A stretch of DNA of 64,000 nt from Colletes latitarsis (GCF_051014445.1 NW_027488370.1:930001-994000), one strand, 5' to 3'; counted from the first letter of the stretch, positions 39,051-53,670 are shown. Translations and numbers: made by a program. Notes: generated from the letters alone by a model not told the origin.

Positions 39051-39659
39051 ATGTGGGACCACACTGAAACAGTCAATTAAACCAGGTTTCGATCAATATT
39101 TTAGATAATAATTCATGTTAGGTCTGGGATTTGCTCTCATCAGGCTCATTCTTTCGCATATTTCTCATACTTCATGGCTAGATCCTGGGCTGTTTCTGGA
39201 TTGTATCACGTAGTAATGTGGTACCACGCTGAAACAGTCAATGAAACCTGGTCTGGATAAATATTTTAGAGGATAACGCATCTTAGGTCTGGGTTAGGTC
39301 TAAGATTTGCCCTCATCAGGCTCACAGTTTAGCGTTTTTCACATACTTCTTGAACAGATCCTGGGCTTTCTCTGTTTGGATCACGAAGTAGTGTGGTACC
39401 ACACTGAAACAGTCCATTAAACCTGGTTTCGCTCAATATTTTAGAGGATAACGCATGTTAGATCTAGGTTAGGTCTGGGATTTTCACTCATCAGACTCAT
39501 ACTTTCGCATTCTTCACATACTTGTTGAACGGATCCTGGGTTTTTTCTGGTTTGGATCACGTAGTATTGTGGTACCACACTGAAACATTCAATTAAACCT
39601 GGTCTTGATAAATATTTTAGAGAATAACGCATGTTAGGTCTGGGTTAGGTCTAGGATTT

Positions 39660-42581
39660 GCCCTCATTAGGCTCATACTTTCGCATATTTCTCATACTTC
39701 ATGGCTAGATCCAGGGCTATTTCTGGATTGGATCACGTAGTCATGTAGTACCACACTGAAACAGTCAAATAAACCTGGTTTTGATCAATATTTTAGAGAA
39801 TAATTCATGTTAGGTCTAGGTTAGGTCTGGGATTTGCTCCCATCAGGCTCATTCTTTCGCATATTTCTCATACTTGATGGCTAGATCCTGGGCTTTTTCT
39901 GGATTGCATCACGTAGTAATGAAGTACAACACTGAAACAGTCAATTAAACCTGGTTCCCATCAATATTCTAGAGGACAACGCATGTTAGGTCTGGGTTAG
40001 GTCTAGGATTTGCCCTCATCAGGCTCATACTTTCGCATATTTCTCATACTTCATGGCTAGATCCAGGGCTATTTCTGGATTGGATCACGTAGTCATGTAG
40101 TACCACACTGAAACATTCAATTAAACCTGGTCTTGATAAATATTTTAGAGAATAACGCATGTTAGGTTTGGGTTAGGTCTAGGATTTGCCCTCATCAGGC
40201 TCATACTTTCGCATATTTCTCATACTTCATGGCTAGATCCTGGGCTGAATCTGGATTGTATCACGTAGTAATGTGGCACCACGCTGAAACAGTCGATTAA
40301 ACCTGGTTTCGATCAATATTTTAGAGGATAACGCAAGTTAAGTCTAGGATAGGTCTGGGATTTGACCTCATCAGACTCATACTTTCGCGTTTTTCACATA
40401 CTTGTTGAACAGATCCTGGGTTTTTTCTGGTTTGGATCACGTATTAATGTGGGACCACACTGAAACAGTCAATGAAACCTGGTTTCGATCATTATTTTAG
40501 AGAATAATTCATGTTAGGTCTAGGTCAGGTCTGGGATTTGCTCTCATCAGGCTCATTCTTTCGTATATTTCTCATACTTGATGGCTAGATCCTGGGCTTC
40601 TTCTGGATTGCATCACGTAGTAATGAAGTACAACACTGAAACAGTCAATTAAACCTGGTTTCCATCAATATCTTAGAGGACAACGCAAGTTAGGTCTGGG
40701 ATAGGTCTTGGATTTGCCCTCATCAGGCTCATACTTTCGCGTTTTTCACATACTTGTTGAACAGATCCTGGGTTTTTTCTGGTTTGGATCACGTAGTAGT
40801 GTGGTACCACACTGAAACAGTCCATTATACCTGGTTTGGACCAATATTTTAGAGGATAACGCATGTTAGGTCTAGGTTAGGTCTGGGATTTTCACTCATC
40901 AGACTCATACTTTCGCAGTCTTCACATACTTGTTGAACGGATCGTGGGTTTTTTCTGGTTTGGATCACGTAGTAATGTGGTACCACACTGAAACAGTCGA
41001 TTAAACCTGGTTTCGATCAATATTTTAGAGGATAACGCAAGTTAAGTCTGGGATTGGTCTGGGATTTGACATCATCCGACTCATACTTTCGCACACTTCA
41101 CATACTCGTTGAACAGATCCTGGGTTATTTTCTGGTCTGGATCACATAGTAATGTGGTACCACACTGAAACAGTCGATTAAACCAGGTGTCGATCAATAT
41201 TTTTGAGGATAACGCATGTTAGGTCTAGGTTAGGCCTGGGATTTTCACTCATCAGACTCATACTTTCGCATTCTTTACAAACTTGTTGAACGGATCCTGG
41301 GTTTTTTCTGGTTTGGATCACGTAGTAATGTGGGACCACACTGAAACAGTCAATTAAACCTGGTTTCGATCAATATTTTAGAGAATAATTCATGTTAGGT
41401 CTAGGTCAGGTCTGGGATTTGCTCTCATCAGGCTCATTCTTTCGCATATTTCTCATACTTGATGGCTAGATCCTGGGCTTCTTCTGGATTGCATCACGTA
41501 GTAATGAAGTACAACACTGAATCAGTCAATTAAACCTGGTTTCCATCAATATCCTAGAGGACAACGCAAGTTAGGTCTGGGATATGTCTGGGATTTGCCC
41601 TCAACAGGCTCATTCTTTCGCGTTTTTCACATACTTGTTGAACGGATCCTGGGTTTTTTCTGGTTTGGATCACGTAGTAATGTGGGACCACACTGAAACA
41701 ATCAATTAAACCTGGCCTTGATAAATATTTTAAAGGATAACGCAAGTTAGGTCTGGGATTGGCCTGGGATTTGATATCATCAGACTCATACTTTCGCACA
41801 CTTCACATACTCGTTGAACAGATCCTGGGTTATTTTCTGATTTGGATCACATAGTAATGTGGTACCACACTGAAACAGTCGATTAAACCAGGTTTCGATC
41901 AATATTTTTGAGGATAACGCATGTTAGGTCTAGGTTAGGCCTGGGATTTTCACTCATCAGACTCATACTTTCGCATTCTTCACATACTTGTTGAACGGAT
42001 CCTGGGTTTTTTCTGGTTTGGATCACGTAGTAATGTGGGACCACACTGAAACAGTCAATTAAACCTGGTTTCGATCAATATTTTAGAGAATAATTCATGT
42101 TAGGTCTAGGTCAGTTCTGGGATTTGCTCTCATCAGGCTCATTCTTTCGCATATTTCTCATACTTGATGGCTAGATCCTGGGCTTCTTCTGGATTGCATC
42201 ACGTAGTAATGAAGTACAACACTGAAACGGTCAATTAAACCTGGTTTCCATCAATATCTTAGAGGACAACGCAAGTTAGGTCTGGGATATGTCTGGGATT
42301 TGCCCTCATCAGGCTCATACTTTCGCGTTTTTCACATACTTGTTGAACAGATCCTGGGTTTTTTCTGGTTTGGATCACGTAGTAGTGTGGTACCACGCTG
42401 AAACAGTCCATTAAACCTGGTTTGGATCAATATTTTAGAGGATAACGCATGTTAGGTCTAGGTTAGGCCTGGGATTTTCACTCATCAGACTCATACTTTC
42501 GCATTCTTCACATACTTGTTGAACGGATCCTGGGTTATTTCTGGTTTGGATCACGTAGTAATGTGGGACCACACTGAAACA
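39660..42581 (+). repeat. Largest family B block, copy 1 (~2.9 kb)
   Basis: Matches 48,983-51,903 at offset 9,323 in its left part and 9,322 in its right part (about 53 monomers), checked at 39,781, 40,673, 41,554 and 42,381. Two internal stretches, about 39,990-40,110 and 40,990-41,340, do not match although the spacing is unchanged. Confidence 0.77.
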
Positions 42582-43040
42582 ATCAATTAAACCTGATCTT
42601 GATAAATATTTTAGAGGATAACGCATGTTAGGTCTGGGTTAGGTCTAGGATTTGCCCTCATCAGGCTCATACTTTCGCATATTTCTCATACTTCATGGCT
42701 AGATCCTGGGCTGTTTCTGGATTGGATCACGTAGTAATGAGGTACCACGCTGAAACAGTCAATTAAACCTGGTTTCGATCAATATTTTAGAGGATAACGC
42801 AAGTTAGGTCTGGGATAGGTCTAGGATTTGCCCTCATCAGGCTCTTACTTTCGCATATTTCTCATACTTCATGGCTAGATTCTGGGCTATTTCTGGATTG
42901 GATCACGTAGTAAAGTGGTACCACACTGAAACATTCAATGAAACCTGGTCTGGATAAATATTTTAGAGGATAACGCATCTTATGTCTGGGTTAGGTCTAA
43001 CATTTGCCCTCATCAGGCTCACAGTTTAGCGTTTTTCACA
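42540..43040 (+). repeat. Segment repeated at 46,228-46,728 and again at 47,285-47,785
   Basis: Offset 3,688 bp (21 monomers), anchored by AATCAATTAAACCTGATC at 42,581 and 46,269 and by GTAGTAATGAGGTACCACG at 42,731 and 46,419. The third version arises from the 1,057-bp tandem duplication. Confidence 0.73.
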
Positions 43041-43684
43041 TACTTGTTGAACAGATCCTGGGCTTTTTCTGGTTTGGATCACGAAGTAGTGTGGTACGTC
43101 ACTGAAACAGTCCATTAAACCTGGTTTCGCTCAATATTTTAGAGGATAACGCATGTTAGGTCTAGGTTAGGTCTGGGATTTGCTCTCATCAGGCTCATTC
43201 TTTCGCATATTTCTCATACTTGATGGCTAGATCCTGGGCTTTTTCTGGATTGCGTCACGTAGTAATGTAGTACCACACTGAAACAGTCAATGAAACCTGG
43301 TTTCCATCAATATTCTAGAGGACAACGCATGTTAGGTCTAGGTTAGGCCTGGGATTTGCCCTCATCAGAGTCATACTGTGGCAGTTTTAACATACTTGTT
43401 GAACGGATCCTGGGTTTTTTCTGGTTTGGTTCACGTAGTAATGTGGTACCGCACAGAAACATTCAATTAAACCTTTTCTTGATAAATATTTTAGAGGATG
43501 ACGCGTGTTAGGTTTGGGTTAGGTCTGAGGTTTGGCCCTCATCAGGCTCATACTTTCGCATATTTCTCATACTTCATGGCTAGATCCTGGGCTGTCTCTG
43601 GATTGTATCAGGTAGTAAAGTGGTACCACACTGATACATTCAATGAAACCTGGTCTGGATAAATATTTTAGAAGATAACGCATG

Positions 43685-44340
43685 TTAGGTTTGGGTTAGG
43701 TCTAGGATTTGCCCTCATCAGGCTCATACTTTCGCATATTTCACATACTTCATGGCTAGATCCTGGGGTGTTTCTGGATTGTATCACGTAGTAATGTGGT
43801 ACCACGCTGATACAGTCGATTAAACCAGGTTTCGATCAATATTTTTGAGGATAACGCATGTTAGGTCTAGTTTAGGCCTGGGATTTTCACTCATCGGACT
43901 CATAACTTCGCATTCTTCACATTCTTGTTGAACGGATCCTGGGTTTTTTCTGGTTTGGATCACGTAGTAATGTGGGACCACACTGAAACAGTCAATTAAA
44001 CCTGGTTTCGATCAATATTTTAGAGAATAATTCATGTTAGGTCTAGGTTAGGTCTGGGATTTGCTCTCATCAGGCTCATTCTTTCGCATATTTCTCATAC
44101 TTGATGGCTAGATCCTGGGCTTTTTCTGGATTGCATCACGTAGTAATGAAGTACAACACTGAAACAGTCAATTAAACCTGGTTTCCATCAATATCTTAGA
44201 GGACAACACAAGTTAGGTCTGGGATATGTCTGGGATTTGCCCTCATCAGGCTCATACTTTCGCGTTTTTCACATACTTGTTGAACAGATCCTGGGTTTTT
44301 TTCTGGTTTGGATCACGTAGTAATGTGGGACCACACTGAA
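43685..44340 (+). repeat. Copy of 38,236-39,070 lacking one monomer
   Basis: The rare word GATCCTGGGGTG occurs at 38,311 and 43,759 (offset 5,448), and AAACCAGG at 38,551 and 43,822 (offset 5,271). The 177-bp difference is one monomer lost from this copy, or gained in the other, between those points. Confidence 0.72.
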
Positions 44341-46201
44341 ACAGTCAATTAAACCAGGTTTCGATCAATATTTTAGAGAATAATTCATGTTGGGTCTGGG
44401 ATTTGCTCTCATCAGGCTCATTCTTTCGCATATTTCTCATACTTCATGGCTAGATCCTGGGCTGTTTCTGGATTGTATCACGTAGTAATGTGGTACCACG
44501 CTGAAACAGTCAATTAACCCTGGTTTCGATCAATATTTTAGAGAATAATTCATGTTAGGTCTAGGTTAGGTCTGGGATTTGCTCTCATCAGCCTCATTCT
44601 TTCGCATATTTCTCATACCTGATGGCTAGATCCTGGGCTTTTTCTGGATTGCATTCTGTAGTAATGAAGTGCAACACAGAAACAGTCAATTAAACCTGGT
44701 TTCCATCAATATTCTAGAGGACAACGCATGTTAGGTCTAGGTTAGGCCTGGGATTTGCCCTCATCAGGGTCATACTGTCGCAGTTTTAACATACTTGTTG
44801 AACGGATCCTGGGTTTTTTCTGGTATGGTTCACGTAGTAATGTGGTACCACACTGAAACATTCAATTAAACCTTTTCTTGATAAATATTTTAGAGGATAA
44901 CGCATGTTACGTTTGGGTTAGGTCTAGGATTTGCCCTCATCAGGCTCATACTTACGCATATTTCTCATACTTCATGGCTAGATGCTGGGCTGTTTCTGGA
45001 TTGTATCAGGTAGTAAAGTGGTACCACACTGAAACATTCAATGAAACCTGGTCTGGATAAATATTTTAGAGGATAACGCATCTTAGGTCTGGGTTAGGTC
45101 TAAGATTTGCCCTCATCAGGCTCATACTTTCGCATATTTCTCATACTTCATGGCTAGATCCTGGGCTGTTTCAGGATTGTATCACGTAGTAATGTGGTAC
45201 CACGCTGAAACAGTCAATTAAACCTGTTTTCGATCAATATTTTAGAGAATAATTCATGTTAGGTCTAGGTTAGGTCTGGGATTTGCTCTCATCAGACTCA
45301 TTCTTTCGCATATTTCTCATACTTGATTGCTAGATCCTGGGCTTTTTCTGGATTGCATCACGTAGTAATGAAGTACAACACAGAAACAGTCAATTAAACC
45401 TGGTTTCCATCAATATTCTAGAGGACAACGCATGTTAAGGTCTAGGTTAGGTCTGGGATTTGCCCTCATCAGGGTCATACTGTCGCAGTTTTAACATACT
45501 TGTTGAACGGATCCTGGGTTTTTTCTGGTTTGGTTCACGCATTAGTGTGGTACAACACTGAAACAGTCAATTAAACCTGGTTTCCATCAATATTCTAGAG
45601 GACAACGCATGTTAGGTCTAGTTTAGGCCAGGGATTTGCCCTCATCAGGGTCATACTGTCGCAGTTTTAACATACTTGTTGAACGGATCCTGGGTTTTTT
45701 CTGGTTTGGTTCACGTAGTAATGTGTTACCACACTGAAACATTCAATTAAACCTGGTCTTGATAAATATTTTAGAGGATAACGCATGTTAGGTTTGGGTT
45801 AGGTCTAGGATTTGCCCTCATCGGGCTCATACTTTCGCATATTTCTCATACTTCATGGCTAGATCCTGGGCTGATTCTGGATTGTATCACGTAGTAATGT
45901 GGCACCACGCTGAAACAGTCGATTAAACCTGGTTTCGATCAATGTTTCAGAGGATAACGCAAGTTAAGTCTGGGATAGGTCTGGGATTTGACCTCATCAG
46001 ACTCATACTTTCGCGTTTTTCACATACTTGTTGAACAGATCCTGGGGTTTTTCTGGTTTGGATCACGTAGTAATGTGGGACCACACTGAAACAGTCAAGT
46101 AAACCTGGCTTCGATCAATATTTTAGAGAATAATTCATGTTAGGTCTAACTTAGGTCTGGGATTTGCTCTCATCAGGCTCATTCTTTCGCATATTTCTCA
46201 T

Positions 46202-47258
46202 ACATGTTGAACAGATCCTGGGTTTTTTCTGGTTTGGATCACGTAGTAATGTGGGACCACACTGAAACAATCAATTAAACCTGATCTTGATAAATATTTT
46301 AGAGGATAACGCATGTTAGGTCTGGGTTAGGTCTAGGATTTGCCCTCATCAGGCTCATACTTTTGCATATTTCTCATACTTCATGGCTAGATCCTGGGCT
46401 GTTTCTGGATTGGATCACGTAGTAATGAGGTACCACGCTGAAACAGTCAATTAAACCTGGTTTCGATCAATATTTTAGAGGATAACGCAAGTTAGGTCTG
46501 GGATAGGTCTAGGAATTGCCCTCATCAGGCTCTTACTTTCGCATATTTCTCATACTTCATGGCTAGATTCTGGGCTATTTCTGGATTGGATCACGTAGTA
46601 AAGTGGTACCACACTGAAACATTCAATGAAACCTGGTCTGGATAAATATTTTAGAGGATAACGCATCTTAGGTCTGGGTTAGGTCTACGATTTGCCCTCA
46701 TCAGGCTCACAGTTTAGCGTTTTTCACATACTTCATGAACGGATCCTGGGTTATTTTCTGGTTTGGATCACATAGTAATGTGGTACCACTCTGAAACAGT
46801 CGATTAAACCAGGTTTCGATCAATATTTTTGAGGATAACGCATGTTAGGTCTAGTTTAGGCCTGGGATTTTCACTCATCGGACTCATAACTTCGCATTCT
46901 TCACATTCTTGTTGAACGGATCCTGGGTTTTTTCTGGTTTGGAGCACGTAGTAATGTGGGACCACACTGAAACAGTCAATTAAACCTGGTTTCGATCAAT
47001 ATTTTAGAGAATAATTCATGTTAGGTCTAGGTTAGGTCTGGGATTTGCTCTCATCAGGCTCATTCTTTCGCATATTTCTCATACTTGATGGCTAGATCCT
47101 GGGCTTTTTCTGGATTGCATCACGTAGTAATGAAGTACAACACTGAAACAGTCAATTAAACCTGGTTTCCATCAATATCTTAAAGGACAACGCAAGTTAG
47201 GTCTGGGATATGTCTGGGATTTGCCATCATCAGGCTCATTCTTTCGCATATTTCTCAT
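46202..47258 (+). repeat. 6-monomer tandem duplication, copy 1 (1,057 bp)
   Basis: Starts at ACATGTTGAACAGATCCTGG. The next copy starts at 47,259 and the word recurs at 48,316. The rare GGAGCACGTAG variant at 46,941 recurs at 47,998, confirming the 1,057-bp offset. Confidence 0.84.
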
Positions 47259-48315
47259 ACATGTTGAACAGATCCTGGGTTTTTTCTGGTTTGGATCACG
47301 TAGTAATGTGGGACCACACTGAAACAATCAATTAAACCTGATCTTGATAAATATTTTAGAGGATAACGCATGTTAGGTCTGGGTTAGGTCTAGGATTTGC
47401 CCTCATCAGGCTCATACTTTTGCATATTTCTCATACTTCATGGCTAGATCCTGGGCTGTTTCTGGATTGGATCACGTAGTAATGAGGTACCACGCTGAAA
47501 CAGTCAATTAAACCTGGTTTCGATCAATATTTTAGAGGATAACGCAAGTTAGGTCTGGGATAGGTCTAGGAATTGCCCTCATCAGGCTCTTACTTTCGCA
47601 TATTTCTCATACTTCATGGCTAGATTCTGGGCTATTTCTGGATTGGATCACGTAGTAAAGTGGTACCACACTGAAACATTCAATGAAACCTGGTCTGGAT
47701 AAATATTTTAGAGGATAACGCATCTTAGGTCTGGGTTAGGTCTACGATTTGCCCTCATCAGGCTCACAGTTTAGCGTTTTTCACATACTTCATGAACGGA
47801 TCCTGGGTTATTTTCTGGTTTGGATCACATAGTAATGTGGTACCACTCTGAAACAGTCGATTAAACCAGGTTTCGATCAATATTTTTGAGGATAACGCAT
47901 GTTAGGTCTAGTTTAGGCCTGGGATTTTCACTCATCGGACTCATAACTTCGCATTCTTCACATTCTTGTTGAACGGATCCTGGGTTTTTTCTGGTTTGGA
48001 GCACGTAGTAATGTGGGACCACACTGAAACAGTCAATTAAACCTGGTTTCGATCAATATTTTAGAGAATAATTCATGTTAGGTCTAGGTTAGGTCTGGGA
48101 TTTGCTCTCATCAGGCTCATTCTTTCGCATATTTCTCATACTTGATGGCTAGATCCTGGGCTTTTTCTGGATTGCATCACGTAGTAATGAAGTACAACAC
48201 TGAAACAGTCAATTAAACCTGGTTTCCATCAATATCTTAAAGGACAACGCAAGTTAGGTCTGGGATATGTCTGGGATTTGCCATCATCAGGCTCATTCTT
48301 TCGCATATTTCTCAT
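47259..48315 (+). repeat. 6-monomer tandem duplication, copy 2 (1,057 bp)
   Basis: Practically identical to 46,202-47,258 by eye, including the CCACTCTGAAAC change that breaks the usual CCACACTG word. After 48,316 only the start of a third copy is present before the sequence switches to a GTAAAGTGGTACC monomer. Confidence 0.84.
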
Positions 48316-48741
48316 ACATGTTGAACAGATCCTGGGTTTTTTCTGGTTTGGATCACGTAGTAAAGTGGTACCACACTGAAACATTCAATGAAACCTGGTC
48401 TGGATAAATATTTTAGAGGATAACGCATCTTAGGTCTGGGTTAGGTCTAAGATTTGCCCTCATCAGGCTCACAGTTTAGCGTTTTTCACATACTTCTTGA
48501 ACAGATCCTGGGCTTTCTCTGTTTGGATCACGAAGTAGTGTGGTACCACACTGAAACAGTCCATTAAACCTGGTTTCGCTCAATATTATAGAGGATAACG
48601 CATGTTAGGTCTGGGTTAGGTCTAGGATTTGCCCTCATCAGGCTCATACTTTCGCATATTTCTCATACTTCATGGCTAGATCCTGGGCTATTTCTGGATT
48701 GGATCACGTAGTCATGTAGTACCACACTGAAACAGTCAAAT

Positions 48742-48990
48742 AAACCTGGTTTCCATCAATATTCTAGAGGACAACGCATGTTAGGTCTAGGTTAGGCCTG
48801 GGATTTGCCCTCATCAGGGTCATACTGTCGCAGTTTTAACATACTTGTTGAACGGATCCTGGGTTTTTTCTGGTATGGTTCACGTAGTAATGTGGTACCA
48901 CACTGAAACATTCAATTAAACCTTTTCTTGATAAATATTTTAGAGGATAACGCATGTTAGGTTTGGGTTAGGTCTAGGATTTGCCCTCAT
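48742..48990 (+). repeat. Segment shared with 44,692-44,940
   Basis: Offset 4,050 bp (23 monomers), anchored by GGGTCATACTGTCGCAG at 44,767 and 48,817 and by the rare TCTGGTATGGTTCACG in both. It directly precedes the large block that starts at 48,983. Confidence 0.68.
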
Positions 48991-51903
48991 CAGGCTCATA
49001 CTTTCGCATATTTCTCATACTTCATGGCTAGATCCTGGGCTATTTCTGGATTGGATCACGTAGTCATGTAGTACCACACTGAAACAGTCAAATAAACCTG
49101 GTTTTGATCAATATTTTAGAGAATAATTCATGTTAGGTCTAGGTTAGGTCTGGGATTTGCTCCCATCAGGCTCATTCTTTCGCATATTTCTCATACTTGA
49201 TGGCTAGATCCTGGGCTTTTTCTGGATTGCATCACGTAGTAATGAAGTACAACACTGAAACAGTCAATTAAACCTGGTTCCCATCAATATTCTAGAGGAC
49301 AACGCATGTTAGGTCTAGGTTAGGCCTGGGATTTGCCCTCATCAGGGTCATACTGTCGCAGTTTTAACATACTTGTTGAACGGATCCTGGGTTTTTTCTG
49401 GTTTGGTTCACGTAGTAATGTGTTACCACACTGAAACATTCAATTAAACCTGGTCTTGATAAATATTTTAGAGGATAACGCATGTTAGGTTTGGGTTAGG
49501 TCTAGGATTTGCCCTCATCAGGCTCATACTTTCGCATATTTCTCATACTTCATGGCTAGATCCTGGGCTGAATCTGGATTGTATCACGTAGTAATGTGGC
49601 ACCACGCTGAAACAGTCGATTAAACCTGGTTTCGATCAATATTTTAGAGGATAACGCAAGTTAAGTCTAGGATAGGTCTGGGATTTGACCTCATCAGACT
49701 CATACTTTCGCGTTTTTCACATACTTGTTGAACAGATCCTGGGTTTTTTCTGGTTTGGATCACGTATTAATGTGGGACCACACTGAAACAGTCAATGAAA
49801 CCTGGTTTCGATCATTATTTTAGAGAATAATTCATGTTAGGTCTAGGTCAGGTCTGGGATTTGCTCTCATCAGGCTCATTCTTTCGCATATTTCTCATAC
49901 TTGATGGCTAGATCCTGGGCTTCTTCTGGATTGCATCACGTAGTAATGAAGTACAACACTGAAACAGTCATTTAAACCTGGTTTCCATCAATATCTTAGA
50001 GGACAACGCAAGTTAGGTCTGGGATAGGTCTTGGATTTGCCCTCATCAGGCTCATACTTTCGCGTTTTTCACATACTTGTTGAACAGATCCTGGGTTTTT
50101 TCTGGTTTGGATCACGTAGTAGTGTGGTACCACACTGAAACAGTCCATTTTACCTGGTTTGGACCAATATTTTAGAGGATAACGCATGTTAGGTCTAGGT
50201 CAGGTCTGGGATTTTCACTCATCAGACTCATACTTTCGCATTCTTTACATACTTGTTGAACGGATCCTGGGTTTTTTCTGGTTTGGATCACGTAGTAATG
50301 TGGGACCACACTGAAACAGTCAATTAAACCTGGTTTCGATCAATATTTTAGAGAATAATTCATGTTAGGTCTAGTTCAGGTCTGGGATTTGCTCTCATCA
50401 GGCTCATTCTTTCGCATATTTCTCATACTTGATGGCTAGATCCTGGGCTTCTTCTGGATTGCATCACGTAGTAATGAAGTACAACACTGAAACAGTCAAT
50501 TAAACCTGGTTTCCATCAATATCTTAGAGGACAACGCAAGTTAGGTCTGGGATATGTCTGGGATTTGCCCTCATCAGGCTCATTCTTTCGCGTTTTTCAC
50601 ATACTTGTTGAACGGATCCTGGGTTTTTTCTGGTTTGGATCACGTAGTAATGTGGGACCACACTGAAACAGTCAATTAAACCTGGTTTCGATCAATATTT
50701 TAGAGAATAATTCATGTTAGGTCTAGGTCAGGTCTCGGATTTGCTCTCATCAGGCTCATTCTTTCGCATATTTCTCATACTTGATGGCTAGATCCTGGGC
50801 TTCTTCTGGATTGCATCACGTAGCAATGAAGTACAACACTGAAATAGTCAATTAAACCTTGTTTCCATCAATATCTTAGAGGACAACGCAAGTTATGTCT
50901 GGGATATGTCTGGGATTTGCCCTCATCAGGCTCATACTTTCACGTTTTTCACATACTTGTTGAACAGATCCTGGGTTTTTTCTGGTTTGGATCACGTAGT
51001 AATGTGGGACCACACTGGAACAATCAATTAAACCTGGCCTTGATAAATATTTTAAAGGATAACGCAAGTTAGGTCTGGGATTGGCCTGGGATTTGATATC
51101 ATCAGACTCATACTTTCGCACACTTCACATACTCGTTGAACAGATCCTGGGTTATTTTCTGATTTGGATCACATAGTAATGTGGTACCACACTGAAACAG
51201 TCGATTAAACCAGGTTTCGATCTATATTTTTGAGGATAACGCATGTTAGGTCTAGGTTGGGCCTGGGATTTTCACTCATCAGACTCATACTTTCGCATTC
51301 TTCACATACTTGTTGAACGGATCCTGGGTTTTTTCTGGTTTGGATCACGTAGTAATGTGGGACCACACTGAAACAGTCAATTAAACCTGGTTTCGATCAA
51401 TATTTTAGAGAATAATTCATGTTAGGTCTAGGTCAGGTCTGGGATTTGCTCTCATCAGGCTCATTCTTTCGCATATTTCTCATACTTGATGGCTAGATCC
51501 TGGGCTTCTTCTGGATTGCATCACGTAGTAATGAAGTACAACACTGAAACAGTCAATTAAACCTGGTTACCATCAATATCTTACAGGACAACGCAAGTTA
51601 GGTCTGGGATATGTCTGGGATTTGCCCTCATCAGGCTCATACTTTCGCGTTTTTCACATACTTGTTGAACAGATCCTGGGTTTTTTCTGGTTTGGATCAC
51701 GTAGTAGTGTGGTACCACGCTGAAACAGTCCATTAAACCTGGTTTGGATCAATATTTTAGAGGATAACGCATGTTAGGTCTAGGTTAGGCCTGGGATTTT
51801 CACTCATCAGACTCATACTTTCGCATTCTTCACACACTTGTTGAACGGATCCTGGGTTATTTCTGGTTTGGATCACGTAGTAATGTGGGACCACACTGAA
51901 ACA
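48983..51903 (+). repeat. Largest family B block, copy 2 (~2.9 kb)
   Basis: Partner of 39,660-42,581. In the second mismatching stretch this copy holds two monomers of the GAGAATAATTCATG and GAAGTACAACACTG types, which resemble its own neighbours, in place of the GTCGATTAAACC monomers found upstream. Confidence 0.77.
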
Positions 51904-52679
51904 GTCAATTAAACCTGGTTTCGATCAATATTTTAGAGAATAATTCATGTTAGGTCTAGGTTAGGTCTGGGATTTGCCCACATCAGGCTCATTCTTTCGT
52001 ATATTTCTCATACATGTTGAACAGATCCTGGGTTTTTTCTGATTTGGATCACGTAGTAATGTGGGACCACAGTGAAACATTCAATTAAACCTGGTCTTGA
52101 TAAATATTTTAGAGGATAACGCATGTTAGGTTTGGGTTAGGTCTAGGATTTGCCCTCATCAGGCTCATACTTTCGCATATTTCTCATACTTCATGGGTAG
52201 ATCCTGGGCTTCTTCTGGATTGCATCACGTAGTAATGAAGTACAACACTGAAACAGTCAATTAAACCTGGTTTCCATCAATATCTTAGAGGACAACGCAA
52301 GTTAGGTCTAGGTTAGGCCTGGGATTTTCACTCATCAGACTCATACTTTCGCATTCTTCACATACTTGTTGAACAGATCCTGGGTTTTTTCTGGTTTGGA
52401 TCACGTAGTAGTGTGGTACCACGCTGAAACAGTCCATTGAACCTGGTTTGGATCAATATTTTAGAGGATAACGCATGTTAGGTCTAGGTTAGGCCTGGGA
52501 TTTTCACTCATCAGACTCATACTTTCGCATTCTTCACATACTTGTTGAACGGATCCTGGGTTATTTCTGGTTTGGATCACGTAGTAATGTGGGACCACTC
52601 TGAAACAGTCAATTAAACCTGGTTTCGATCAATATTTTAGAGAATAATTCATGTTAGGTCTAGGTTAGGTCTGGGATTT

Positions 52680-53670
52680 GCCCACATCAGGCTCATTCTT
52701 TCGTATATTTCTCATACATGTTGAACAGATCCTGGGTTTTTTCTGGTTTGGATCACGTAGTAATGTGGGACCACACTGAAACAATCAATTAAACCTGGTC
52801 TTGATAAATATTTTAGAGGATAACGCATGTTAGGTCTGGGTTAGGTCTAGGATTTGCCCTCATGAGGCTCATACTTTCGCATATTTCTCATACTTCAAGG
52901 CTAGATCCTGGGCTGTTTCTGGATTGTATCACGTAGTAATGTGGTACCACGCTGAAACAGTCAATTAAACCTGGTTTCGATCAATATTTTAGAGGATAAC
53001 GCAAGTTAGGTCTGGGATAGTTCTAGGATTTGCCCTCATCAGGCTCTTACTTTCGCATATTTCTCATACTTCATGGATAGATCCTGGGCTATTTCTGGAT
53101 TGGATCACGTAGTAAAGTAGTACCACACTGCAACATTCAATGAAACCTGGTCTGGATAAATATTTTAGAGGTTAGCGCATCTTAGGTCTGGGTTAGGTCT
53201 AAGATTTGCCCTCATCAGGCTCACAGTTTAGCGTTTTTCACATACTTGTTGAACAGATCCTGGGTTTTTTCTGGTTTGGATCACGAAGTAATGTGGTACC
53301 ACACTGAAACAGTCCATTAAACCTGGTTTCGCTCAATATTTTAAAGGATAACGCATGTAAGGTCTAGGTTAGGTCTGGGATTTGCTCTCATCAGGCTCGT
53401 TCTTTCGCATATTTCTCATACTTGATGGCTAGAACCTGGGTTTTTTCTGGTTTGGATCACGTAGTAATGTGGTACCACACTGAAACAGTCGATTAAAGCT
53501 GGTTTCGATCAATATTTTAGAGGATAACGCAAGTTAGGTCTGGGAATGGTCTGGGATTTGACCTCATCAGACTCATACTTTCGCAACACTTCACATACTC
53601 CTTGAACAGATCCTGGGTTATTTTCTGGTTTGGATCACATAGTAATGTGGTACCACACTGAAACAGTCGA
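52680..53670 (+). repeat. Family B block repeated at 55,851-56,665
   Basis: CCCACATCAGGC at 52,681 and 55,852 gives offset 3,171, while GTTTAGCG at 53,226 and 56,221 and TCGCAACACTTC at 53,581 and 56,576 give 2,995. The 176-bp difference is one extra monomer in this copy near 52,920-53,090. The five-base-shifted word TCGCAACACTTC is diagnostic. Confidence 0.77.
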
